DNA of 34,838 bases, taken from contig CAMWLG010000037.1 in the NCBI GenBank assembly GCA_947175035.1, positions 1-34,838 on the forward strand, given 5' to 3'. Under the pieces are notes generated by a model that saw nothing but the letters and a program-made list of their open reading frames with translations, was not told where the DNA came from and ran no database searches. A program made the translations under genes and the position numbers. This document shows, piece by piece, positions 24,589 to 34,100 of the stretch (the stretch's first letter is position 1; every line of letters starts with the position of its first letter). Source of the DNA: an uncultured Lachnospiraceae bacterium. Its GTDB lineage: Bacteria > Bacillota > Clostridia > Lachnospirales > Lachnospiraceae.

Positions 24589-25857
24589 TTACAGCTCACA
24601 GGGACAGGAAATTTTGCCTGTCACCGCGCTGGCTGCCGCCACAGCAGGGCTTGCCAGGTAGATTTCCGATTGCACATGCCCCATACGGCCAACGAAATTG
24701 CGGTTGGTGGTGGAGACACAGCGCTCTCCCTCCGCCAGGATTCCCATATAACCGCCAAGACAAGGTCCACAGGTGGGGGTACTGACAATGGCTCCCGCTT
24801 CGATGAAAGTCTTCAACAGCCCTTCCTCCATCGCCTGCATATAGATTGCCTGTGTCGCAGGAATCACGATACAGCGCATTCCCTTTGCCACATGCCTTCC
24901 CTTTAAAACCTCCGCCGCCGTGCGCAGATCGTCCAAGCGTCCGTTGGTACAGGAACCGATCACCACCTGGTCAATCTGAATATCATCCATCTTCCGAATC
25001 TCACTCAAGGTATGCGTATTCTCGGGCAGATGAGGAAACGCCACCGTGGGTTCCAGTTTGCTGAGATCTATTGTATACTCCGCATCATACACCGCATCCG
25101 CATCCGCCTCATAAATCTGATAGGACTTGGTGCTGTGTTCCTTCATATATGCAATCGCCAAATCATCCACAGGGAAAATTCCGTTCTTGCCCCCCGCTTC
25201 GATGGCCATATTGGCAATGGTAAACCGGTCATCCATGGTGAGATTTGCAATGCCATCCCCCACAAACTCCATGGACTTGTACAGCGCGCCGTCCACACCG
25301 ATCATCCCGATAATATGCAGTATCACATCCTTGCCGCTGACCCATTTGGAGGGCTTGCCCGTCAGGATAAATTTGATGGCTGAGGGAACCTTGAACCACG
25401 CCTTGCCTGTCGCCATGCCCGCAGCCATATCCGTACTGCCCACGCCGGTGGAAAAGGCACCCAACGCGCCATATGTACAGGTGTGGGAATCCGCACCAAT
25501 GATCACATCGCCAGCCACGGTGAGTCCTTTCTCCGGCAAAAGCGCATGCTCAATGCCCATCTCACCCACTTCAAAATAATTCGTAATCTCGTTGCGTTTC
25601 GCAAATTCGCGCACACATTTACAGTGCTCCGCGGACTTGATATCTTTATTGGGCACAAAATGATCCGGCACCAGGGCGATCTTGTCCTTGTCAAAGACCC
25701 CCTCCACCTTCATCTTGTCCATCTCCTTAATCGCCACCGGACTGGTAATGTCGTTGCCCAGCACCAGATCCAGCTTCGCCTCAATGAGCTGTCCGGCCTC
25801 CACCTGGTCTAAACCAGCAGCAGCTGCCAGAATCTTCTGTGTCATTGTCATACCCAT
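24589..25857 (-). CDS. leuC: 3-isopropylmalate dehydratase large subunit LeuC
   Basis: I start at ATG 25857 (422 residues) because GGAGG lies eight bases upstream; an ATG at 25872 overlaps that site. The protein is the compact aconitase-type large subunit: [58 protein letters not shown] and [12 protein letters not shown]. The cysteines in SCTNGR and TCGPC hold the [4Fe-4S] cluster. It partners with LeuD. No leuA or leuB lies in the window, so the pathway is dispersed or this pair serves a related reaction. Confidence 0.95.
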   Translation of the reverse strand: MGMTMTQKILAAAAGLDQVEAGQLIEAKLDLVLGNDITSPVAIKEMDKMKVEGVFDKDKIALVPDHFVPNKDIKSAEHCKCVREFAKRNEITNYFEVGEMGIEHALLPEKGLTVAGDVIIGADSHTCTYGALGAFSTGVGSTDMAAGMATGKAWFKVPSAIKFILTGKPSKWVSGKDVILHIIGMIGVDGALYKSMEFVGDGIANLTMDDRFTIANMAIEAGGKNGIFPVDDLAIAYMKEHSTKSYQIYEADADAVYDAEYTIDLSKLEPTVAFPHLPENTHTLSEIRKMDDIQIDQVVIGSCTNGRLDDLRTAAEVLKGRHVAKGMRCIVIPATQAIYMQAMEEGLLKTFIEAGAIVSTPTCGPCLGGYMGILAEGERCVSTTNRNFVGRMGHVQSEIYLASPAVAAASAVTGKISCPCEL

Positions 25858-25902
25858 ATCTTCTTCCTCCATAAAAAAATCTGTCTCAAAATGTCATCCA
25901 TT

Positions 25903-25931
25903 ATCATAACACAGATTGGGATATTTTGAAA
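25903..25931 (-). promoter_or_regulatory. Candidate promoter of leuCD
   Basis: An extended -10 (TGT before TATGAT, -10 at 25903-25908) with a weak -35 TTTCAA (25926-25931) at 17 bases. It lies about 45 bases upstream of the leuC start. No T-box-like leader is evident. Confidence 0.5.
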
Positions 25932-26027
25932 CAGATATTTTTTGAATAAATTATCACTGTTCAAACTTAAAGTTCTTTTTATTAACATGTTCCGAAGTTC
26001 TTCTTGAGAAACTAATGATTACCTATC

Positions 26028-26642
26028 CTACTTTTCTATCCACCATGGAAATTCTTGGTCTAATAAGTCAAAATTGATGTATTTTTTTATTAAGGCATCA
26101 TGTTCAGCCTCATCAAGTAAAGCATTCCATTCACCACATTTATGTTTAACAGGTTTGAGTTTCTGCTTCCTAAACTGAGAAATCACATTTAAATATTCCT
26201 CATTCAAAATTCCCTGAAAACATCTTTCATATTTTTCCAACAATTGCATTAGCTCATTTTCACTTATCTGCCATGATTGTGCTTGAACTTCATCTATATA
26301 AAAGTCCGAAGAAGACACATATTCTATGATTTCCCTAAATATTGCATCTTCCGTATTCTTTGCGAAATAAGTCGCTTCCCCTGCCCAATACAGCCCCACA
26401 CAATACTCCTGATTTTCACCATTTGGAACCCACAACCAATCATCACCTCCTCCTGTAAACGCAAAGGGGATAATTGTCTTATTCTCTGTCATATCCTCAT
26501 CTTCATAATATTCATATTGAAAAATTTCATCAATCGTTCTCCATTCCATATCCCATATCCATAAATAGTTTGGCTTCGATAAATATCCACGTTCACTCAT
26601 TTTTTGGTATACCAACGGAATCTTAATATTTTTATCAACCAT
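26028..26642 (-). CDS. SUKH (SMI1/KNR4)-like protein, probable immunity type
   Basis: The product (about 204 residues from ATG 26642; ATG 26651 is also in frame but too close to its AAAGGA site) is rich in Trp, Tyr and acidic residues. The stretch TIIPFAFTGGGDDWLWVPN followed by YCVGLYWAG resembles the SUKH core, where a beta hairpin reads roughly PFgdgGGgd-l-ld. SUKH proteins often serve as immunity proteins to polymorphic toxins. The gene is markedly AT-rich compared with leuCD and sits beside a decayed gene and a surface giant, as expected for an accessory island. No toxin is adjacent. The family call is moderate; an HMM search against SUKH/SMI1 would settle it. Confidence 0.5.
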   Translation of the reverse strand: MVDKNIKIPLVYQKMSERGYLSKPNYLWIWDMEWRTIDEIFQYEYYEDEDMTENKTIIPFAFTGGGDDWLWVPNGENQEYCVGLYWAGEATYFAKNTEDAIFREIIEYVSSSDFYIDEVQAQSWQISENELMQLLEKYERCFQGILNEEYLNVISQFRKQKLKPVKHKCGEWNALLDEAEHDALIKKYINFDLLDQEFPWWIEK

Positions 26643-26744
26643 AAATATCATATCCTTTCATAAACTAACATTTTGTCACCAATCATATGCTTAGAAATAA
26701 TTTAGGGCATTCTCGACTTTGATTTGCAGTTTGAGATGCTCAGA

Positions 26745-27300
26745 TTATATGTTACAGAGAATAGACCAAAACGAAAATAGCGATAAAGCCGTGCACGTAA
26801 CGGCAGCAATCAAGTTAATAAGGCTAAATTTCCAGTTCCAGCACTTAAAATGATCTATTCCGTATACCCTGAATAAACACAATAATATTATAAGTATATG
26901 GTGGGGAAGCACCATCAAAACGGGGCATACAATATTATAATACCAAGGCGTTTCATAAATAAAATGAAAAAATAAAACAGACCAATGCCCACCATATAAA
27001 GAACCATATAATTCCCATCACCCAACTCAAAAATCCCAACAATACATAATATTTCCCCATTCTTGTAAATTCTGTTTCCGCGTTTCTTTTTCCATAACGC
27101 AGAAACAGACATCCGACACCGCCCAATAAAAGAGTGGGAAAGAGTGTCAGGAAGATTGTAGGGATAGGATTTTGTTATATACTGTTTGCATTGAAGCTTA
27201 TAGTAAATATACCGATTGCCTCTGACCATATCGCACCACAGATAAATGTCATGGCGACCAGTAAACTGTAAATGCATTTATACTTTCTGTTTTCGTTCAT
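26745..27300 (-). pseudogene. Decayed multi-pass membrane protein gene
   Basis: From ATG 27300, which has AGAGGT seven bases upstream, the frame reads MNENRKYKCIYSLLVAMTF and stops at TAA after NANSI (stop codon at 27175-27177). The same frame continues beyond the stop as a clear membrane protein (QNPIPTIFLTLFPTLLLGG, then YYVLLGFLSWVMGIIWFFIW) to a TGA near 26952. A shift in the T-rich stretch around 26950-26970 leads into ETPWYYNIVCPVLMVLPHH, more hydrophobic segments and a TAA at 26745-26747. The rebuilt product has about six membrane segments and about 180 residues. One nonsense change plus one frameshift break it. The family is not recognised. Confidence 0.7.
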
Positions 27301-27350
27301 TCTTTTACCTCTTGACCTACAGATTGTATTGGTTTTTCTCAAAATTAATT

Positions 27351-27425
27351 TCGCCATGCCCTACATTTCTTATCATTCCAACCACTTTTCAAAATTCAGC
27401 CTACTCAAACATCTCTGGAATGTAA
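27351..27425. repeat. Direct repeat copy A (3' end of the lipoprotein gene)
   Basis: A 75-base segment covering the lipoprotein's last codons, stop and downstream DNA. It matches copy B at 28050-28124 in 68 of 75 positions; all seven differences are transitions. Confidence 0.85.
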
Positions 27426-27949
27426 ATTGTATATTTTGATCCTTCAGGCCAACAATGATTCTCATCATCATGCAAATCCTCGGCAAAGATAGTTACACTA
27501 GTAACACCTACATAATCTGGATGTTCCTTGTATACACTGTAACCTCCATGCCCAATCCGATATGTTTTTCCGCTGCTTGTCTTTATATTGTCTATCCCTC
27601 CATTGATACTCTGCTCCACTACGCCATCCTCAGCCGTCGTGGTACCCCCGCCTCTTGCACCTTCAGGTGCGTCATATGAGAGGATGTCCCCGTCAATAAA
27701 TTCTATCCAGTCCGCTATGTCCTCCTCCAAATTCGGATAGTTCTCCTTCACATACGGGCAGAATAAATCAGCGATGGCTTCCGCGTCCTTGTTCAGGACA
27801 CCCAGCAGGATTTCTTCACTCTGCAGTCTTGCAACCCGTGCATGGTTTATGTACGTACTTTCTGTCCTGGGTGCAGGTGTCGCACAACCCGTTAAAGTAA
27901 TAAAAACGGATATAAAACATATGGAAAATATGAACCTAATTTTTGGCAT
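27401..27949 (-). CDS. Putative lipoprotein
   Basis: The 182-residue product has a lipoprotein signal peptide with the lipobox LTGC (Cys22), so it should be lipidated and held on the outer face of the membrane. The mature part begins helical (ARVARLQSEEILLGVLNKDAEAIADLFCPYV) and then becomes beta-rich, ending IYIPEMFE. This resembles small Lachnospiraceae lipoproteins of the DUF5104 kind, which I give only as a guess. AAGGGGT precedes the ATG. A partial copy of its 3' end lies at 28100-28124, so a paralog once stood upstream. Confidence 0.8.
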   Translation of the reverse strand: MPKIRFIFSICFISVFITLTGCATPAPRTESTYINHARVARLQSEEILLGVLNKDAEAIADLFCPYVKENYPNLEEDIADWIEFIDGDILSYDAPEGARGGGTTTAEDGVVEQSINGGIDNIKTSSGKTYRIGHGGYSVYKEHPDYVGVTSVTIFAEDLHDDENHCWPEGSKYTIYIPEMFE

Positions 27950-28025
27950 ACTGTACCCCTTTATAAAACATAATCCAAATGGTCTTCTTTGTATCGATTA
28001 TATCACCATATTGGACAATTCACCA

Positions 28026-28061
28026 CAAAAATATAGGGCACGACAGCAGTCGCCATGCCCT
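28026..28061 (-). terminator. Terminator after the giant surface protein gene
   Basis: On minus, AGGGCA and CGAC pair with GTCG and TGCCCT across a 4-base loop, with a 3-base bulge, followed by TATATTTTT. It lies about 75 bases after the giant gene's stop. Half of this stem falls in repeat copy B. Confidence 0.65.
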
Positions 28062-28124
28062 GTATTTCTTATCGTTCCAACCACTTTTCAGAATTCAGTC
28101 TACTCAAACATTTCTGGAATATAA
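28050..28124. repeat. Direct repeat copy B (duplicate of the lipoprotein 3' end)
   Basis: The 75-base partner of the segment at 27351-27425. Homology begins inside the terminator stem and ends within the coding remnant. Confidence 0.85.
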
Positions 28125-28138
28125 TAACCGTAAATCAA
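28100..28138 (-). pseudogene. Remnant of a second lipoprotein gene
   Basis: Directly after the giant gene's TGA, the minus strand reads YYIPEMFE and TAG, almost the same as the IYIPEMFE end of the lipoprotein at 27401. It looks like the last codons of a paralog whose body was lost. Confidence 0.6.
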
Positions 28139-31100
28139 TCACTTAGGCGAATATTGTGAATATACATCCCTTTGGTTGATTGTAAATTTCACTGTTACTT
28201 TTCCTCCATAGAGGCCGGTGCCGTTTATGGTGATGCTGCCCTTGTTCTTGCCGGCTATGGTATTTGCACCGTAGAGAAGGGTGTAATCTCCTACTGTGCC
28301 ATCAGACTTTAAGGTCAGTTTGGTCAGTTTGTATGAGCCGGATGCGTTTGTCAGGACGGCATCGGATGTCTCCCCAGCCTGTTTTGCGGCTTTGACGGCC
28401 TGTTTTTCTCCGTAATAGACCGTGACCTCGGGCGTTACCTGCTTGCCGCTGTAAGTGGTCTGACGGACATCTGGCGTGATCACCACATAGAGATTAGATG
28501 CGGTGATTTTGGTGTTATAGATAGTCAGATCCACAATCATGCTTCCTTGATAACCGCTTCCCTCCTTCGCCTCGATTCGGGCATAGGGCCGCATTTGCTC
28601 ATAGGATTGCCCTGCGAGGACGGGATTGGAAAGTGTCATCAGGTAAGCTGTCACGGCTTTCTGTGTGCAATTCACATACGTCACCTCATAGTCCGTTCCT
28701 GCACGCAGCGGCTTGTTGCCGTCAGTGAGTTTGATTGCGGGACGGTATTCATGATCCACTGCTTTTATTGCGTTGAAAGCAATGGGGGTGACAGTCGCTT
28801 TCAAGCCGGATGCTTCTGTCAGCGAAGCGGCACTGATGCGGAAGTCCACTTGTAATGTTCCCGTATAGTTATTCCTGCCTTTCAGCAACATGGCAGCCTG
28901 ATTTGTGCCAGCTGCGGTAACCATGGTATTGTTCTGATAAGTAACAGTATAATCCGTGCCTTCCTTTAACACCTCGCCTGTAGTGTTGTTGCAAAGCTGT
29001 ATGCGTCCCGACGGCTTTACCCCTTCTCTCGTGTAGACAACCGTTCCGTCCAGTCTGATCTTCGTGCCCTCATATACAATCTGATCCTGTGTGGTATTGA
29101 CCGCGGTAACCTTCACCGTATCTGTCAGCGGTGCCGCCGTGATGCGGAAGGTTTTCTGAAAACTGCCGCTGTAACCCGAGGAAGGCTTTGCGGTGAAGAT
29201 CATGGTGGCAGTACCTTTTTTGAGGTTGTTTTTATAGGTGACGGTATAATCCTTTGCATATACAAGCGCTTTCGCCGTACTGATCTCCGTCAACTTCACT
29301 CCGCTCTGCGTCAGTGCTTTTCCGTTGTAGGCCAATGCAGCCCGCATGCCATCCACTCGGATCGTTTTAGCGTTAAATGCACGCCCCTTGATTTGGAAGG
29401 TCACACTCTTGCTGCCCGTGTAATCGCCCTTGCCCGTGAAAATCATGGTAGCCGTTCCCACGTTGCGGTGGTTGCCATAGCTTACCGTGTAATCTCTTCC
29501 ATACAGCAAATATTCTTTTCCGGCCTTTACGGTAAATACATTGTCACCGTTTGGCTCCGCTTGAGAACTTATGGTTCCATCTTCTCCAACCGCATAATAT
29601 GTCTTGGCAGATGTGTCATAGTATCCGGGCCGTAAAATGATATCCTGTCCTGTATAATCCGTCTTTTTCTGGTTCTTGCCCAGCGTGATGGACACATTCT
29701 TGAGCAGGTGGCTCTTGTCTGTCACATAGATGGCCTTCTCAAAGGAGCCTGTAAAGTTTCCGATACCGTTGACACGCATTGTAAAGCTTCCGTGATATCC
29801 GGCAGGAATGGCAGGGAGTGCCCCCGTCCCGGTGGAACGCGCGACCACGCTTCCGCTTACGAGCTGTTTCTCCGCCCCGTCATAGGCTGCAACCGCCGTG
29901 AGAATGACCTCATAATCCTTCCCCGATTTCAAGGCTTTCTTGTACTTCAAAGAGGTGAAAGGCTTCTGCGTTTTCTTGCTGTTAGTAACCAGTTGATTGG
30001 TATATTTCAAAGTAAATCCTGCGGCGGAGTCATCGCCTTCCTTGTTGGCGACAGATACCGGAACAATATGGAAGTTCTGATAGACAGTGCCTTTATAGTT
30101 ACCCTTTCCGGTAATTACCACATAGGCAAGCTGTTTGGTAAAGCCTTGTTTGACTTCTTCCCCAGTGGAGCTGATACCGCCCATTCCGGTCTCTGCGTCT
30201 GTGTCCGCGTCAATATTATTATAGTATTTTATTGTGTAGTCTTTTCCGGCTTTTAAGGGTGTGGAGTCGTCACCGAAATAGACGCATACTGTGGGCTTGA
30301 GTGCATTCCCTGTATAGGTCTGGCTGCGGATTTCCTGTATGCTTAACTCTTCATCCTGATTCCCGCTACTCTCACCACTGCCGTCACCGCCGCCCATCAC
30401 GATACGCCAGCTGGCATACAGAGTGAGATTTTCCTGTACCACATCCGTATCAAAATGCCAGAGGACAGTGCATTCCTTATCCTGATACCAACCTGTAAAA
30501 CGATAGCCCTGCGCCTTAGGCGACTGCGGTTCGTCAATCAGGCTTCCCTGTTTTACACCCGTCAGCGGAGCAAGGGTGCCGTGACCGTTTAAGTCGAAAG
30601 TGACAGTATATAATCCTTCCTCTTCAACTGCTTCTTTGGTGATAGCAAAGCTGAAGCTAAGTGTTCCCCGGTAATTGCCCTGTCCGGTAACAGTAATCGT
30701 CGCATCTCCTATAGCGATATTGTCGCTCCAAGATAAGGTATAATCCGTTTCATTTACCAGCTCCACTCCGTTTACCGTCACGGATTTGGGAAGCGGCTCC
30801 TTCGCCGTACCGTCATAAACGCAGGATGTATAGGGAAGTGTCACCACTGTGTTCGCTTCCTTTAATGTGCAAGGCTCCACTGTCAGTGTCACAGAGGCAC
30901 TGTACTCTCCGTAAGTTACGGTCAGCATTTTTTCGCCCAATGTAAGCATATCAATACTGTCCGCATTGGTGCTGTAATTGGTAACGGTCTCTGTTGCCGT
31001 GCCGTCACTTCCAATCAGGGTCACAGTCAGATCATCGACGTTTAAGGTGTCCCCGTATTCATAAACCGTCTTGGTTTTCTCCGCCTGCAGCACAGAAACT

Positions 31101-34100
31101 CCCGGCTGTTCCGACCCTTGTCCTTCGTCATACTCCAGCCAGAGTCCCTTTCCCTCGTACAGAAATGCCTCATTGTCACCTGTATAGATCTCCATGCCCT
31201 TGGAATCGGACACAGTGAAATAAAAGGCTGGCGTGATTTCATGCAGTTTTGCCATATCAAGGAGCGTAATCTTGGACTCGCCACCTGCAATGTCCCTGAT
31301 TCCGATGCTGAAAATTTCTTGTTCATGAGCACTATCCTGATAAATCTTAATGACTGCGTCCGAGGGAAGGATTCCGCTGTTGGTCACAATCACTCCGGCA
31401 TAGAGGTCTCCGCTTGCGAAATCCGAATACACGTCAATGGAAAAGTCCGGTGCACCCAACGATAACGATATGGAGTTATCTTCCGTATTCGTCTCCCCGT
31501 CTGCAAGAATCGTGAGGTCTTTGGTGTAAAGCTCCGTCATCTCCTCCGGCAGCGTGATACCGCTCCATGTCACTTCCTCAGACGTTCCCGGCGCAATGGA
31601 GAGATCGGTGATCACGTCTTGAATACTGCCGTCCTTTGAGGAAATCTGCAAGCTCTTTACAGTCTGATTGCCGTTATTCATCACAACCAACTGCAAAGGA
31701 TAGGACTTCCCGGGATGTTCTTCCGCCTCCGGATACCAAGTGACAGCGGTATCAATCAATTCTTTCGGCGCATCTAAGCAAATATGAGCCTTGAGTGTAT
31801 CGTCTGTATATTTTTTGCCCAGATAGGTCAGATGATATCCCGTGCCGTCCATCCAACCGTCCAAATGCGTTGTATATTCACTGTCAAGCGCCCCCAGTCG
31901 GTATGGAGCAGACCAAGTCTGACCGTCAAAGTCTGCACAATAGACATCCACACCGTTCTCTTCCGTCAGAGAAGTGGACGTCCAGACAACAGCCGCTTTC
32001 CCGTCGTCTGCGGACGATTCCAGCAGAGAGAAATCCTGACCTGATGAATTCCGGTTTTCCTCTGCCAAAATCAAATGAGTGGTCTGTCCATCGGGCGTGT
32101 AAGCAATGTTATTTTCCTGATACCAGAACAGACAGTTCTGTCCTCCTACACGACCAAAGAGAGGAATGGAATCCACAAGCTCGTTGGCTGTAAACGCGGA
32201 TAATTTTTCGTCTGTATCAGTATAAGCTATGTAAATATCTCTGTCATCCTGTGTGTTCAAATCGCCGTCCGTGTCTAAACCCGCAGCAATGCAGACTTGC
32301 GTTCCAAGCGATCCAACAGCCAGTGTCAGCGGGTATTGCCCGTCTTCCAGAGAAAGCGTCTGTACCTGATAGTCAGATGCAGAAGATGCATAGCAAATGC
32401 CCATCCGGTTTGCATTAGAAAGCAGACCATCCTCCGCAGAAACGTCATTGGTGATCCACGCGACAGTTACCGCCCCGTCATCCCCCGCATAAATCTGCGG
32501 CTGTAAATCTCCGGCCTCCGTCCCGATTACAGAAGTGCTGCGAACGACTCCTGTGCCGCCATCGATTACCGACATCATCAGATCCATTTCTTTTCCAACT
32601 TTTGCCATGGCAGCCGTGGTGTCCATGGACAGGAAATCGTCTTCATAGACATCTCCCGCGTCCGACCAGACGACATAGATGTCAGTTCCATTCGTAGTGA
32701 TATCAAAGTTAAAGTCCGCCGTCTCGTTTGCGCCGTCATCTGCACGGAAGGCTTCCGACCAAGTGGCGCCATCATCCGAAGAAATCTGATAAAACAGAGC
32801 CGTCTGGTTTTGGGCACTGCGCTCCTCCACACCATCTAAATAAAACAGATAGCGTTTGTCCCCAAGCTGCAGGAGACGGGGTGATGCGTTCTGATAAGCG
32901 TAATCCAGTATACGGGTGGATGCGAGTCCTTTCGCATTCGTCAATGAATAGGCCATAGCACCCCCTGCCTGAGCGGAATATGCTGCCCGCTTGTCCAGAT
33001 AATCCATGGAGATAATCTCCGCGCCGGACATATCGGGATTGGCTATGCTGTTCTGGCTAAGCAAAACAGGGGCGGATTGTTCATTGCTGTCATAGATGAC
33101 CCAAGTTCCTTCTATCTCTGCCAAATCTTTAGTAAACATCAAAGCCTCCGCCGTGATCTTGGCATTTCCGTTCAAAGACACCCTGTCATAGTCAGGCGTA
33201 AAACGATGCAGCCATGAGAGCGTCAGCTTTCCACTGGCACCAACAGATAAAATGCCATCCGCTCCGACTCCTCCCTTCAACTTGGCATAGATGGCGGGTT
33301 CTATCTCCAGCGTGCCGCCATTATTGAGAAATCTATCCGAAATGCTGAAATCAAGTTTTCCTGAGGCAGTAAGAGATACCCCGCCACCAAATGTGACATA
33401 AAAGGGAACGAAGGCCACAAAGAAATATTGCGTATACTCTGCTTCTCCTTCGATCTGGAGTATCATGCCCACGCTGACACATACGCTGTTTGTTTTCTCA
33501 TCCAGATATCCCTCGCCATATCCCATGACGCTTCCTTTTACCGAAAACATACCGGCTCCATAGGACTGCGGAGTACCCCCGAATGCTCTTGAATCATTAT
33601 AAGCTTCCACTGCCCTTTTGGATAAACTATCATATATACTTTTCTGTTTAGCCCATGCATCCGAATCGCTTGTGTCAAATTCCCCCATATTTACAGCGAT
33701 TCTGACTTTGCCGGTATCATCGATTTGAAACTCTACCGGCAGTGCCTCCTCCAATCCCAAATTGATTTCTGAACCACCTAAAAGAGGAATACTTTGGGGT
33801 ATTGACACACTCAGCTTGTCGCCAAGCTCCATACCGGCTTCAGGCTCTTTCCATGATACGGACGACGCCTCAGATACTCTGATGTTCAAGTCGTATTTGG
33901 TGAATTTGCCGTCAGTATCAAAGACCCTGACAGATACTTTGTAGCCCGCCTCAAGATCTTCCACATAATTACTGTATGTATTATCCTTCTCCTGAACTTG
34001 TTTTCCCTTTATGGTAAAAACTCCTGTCGTACTCTCCTGTATGATTTTTCCATTTTGCAGCAATTGATACTTTTCAGGACTGCCCGCTGCATTCACCGTG

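Noticed and set aside
25873..26027. T-box leader for leuCD
   Set aside because: The 155-base leader is AT-rich with no visible T-box core sequence or terminator hairpin.
26915..27277. A 120-codon frame and a 60-codon frame as separate small genes
   Set aside because: They are out-of-frame or partial readings of one decayed membrane-protein gene (26745-27300), whose hydrophobic pattern continues through the stop.
28139..28200. Sortase (LPXTG) anchor at the giant protein's C-terminus
   Set aside because: The protein ends DVYSQYSPK with no LPXTG-like motif, hydrophobic stretch or positive tail.
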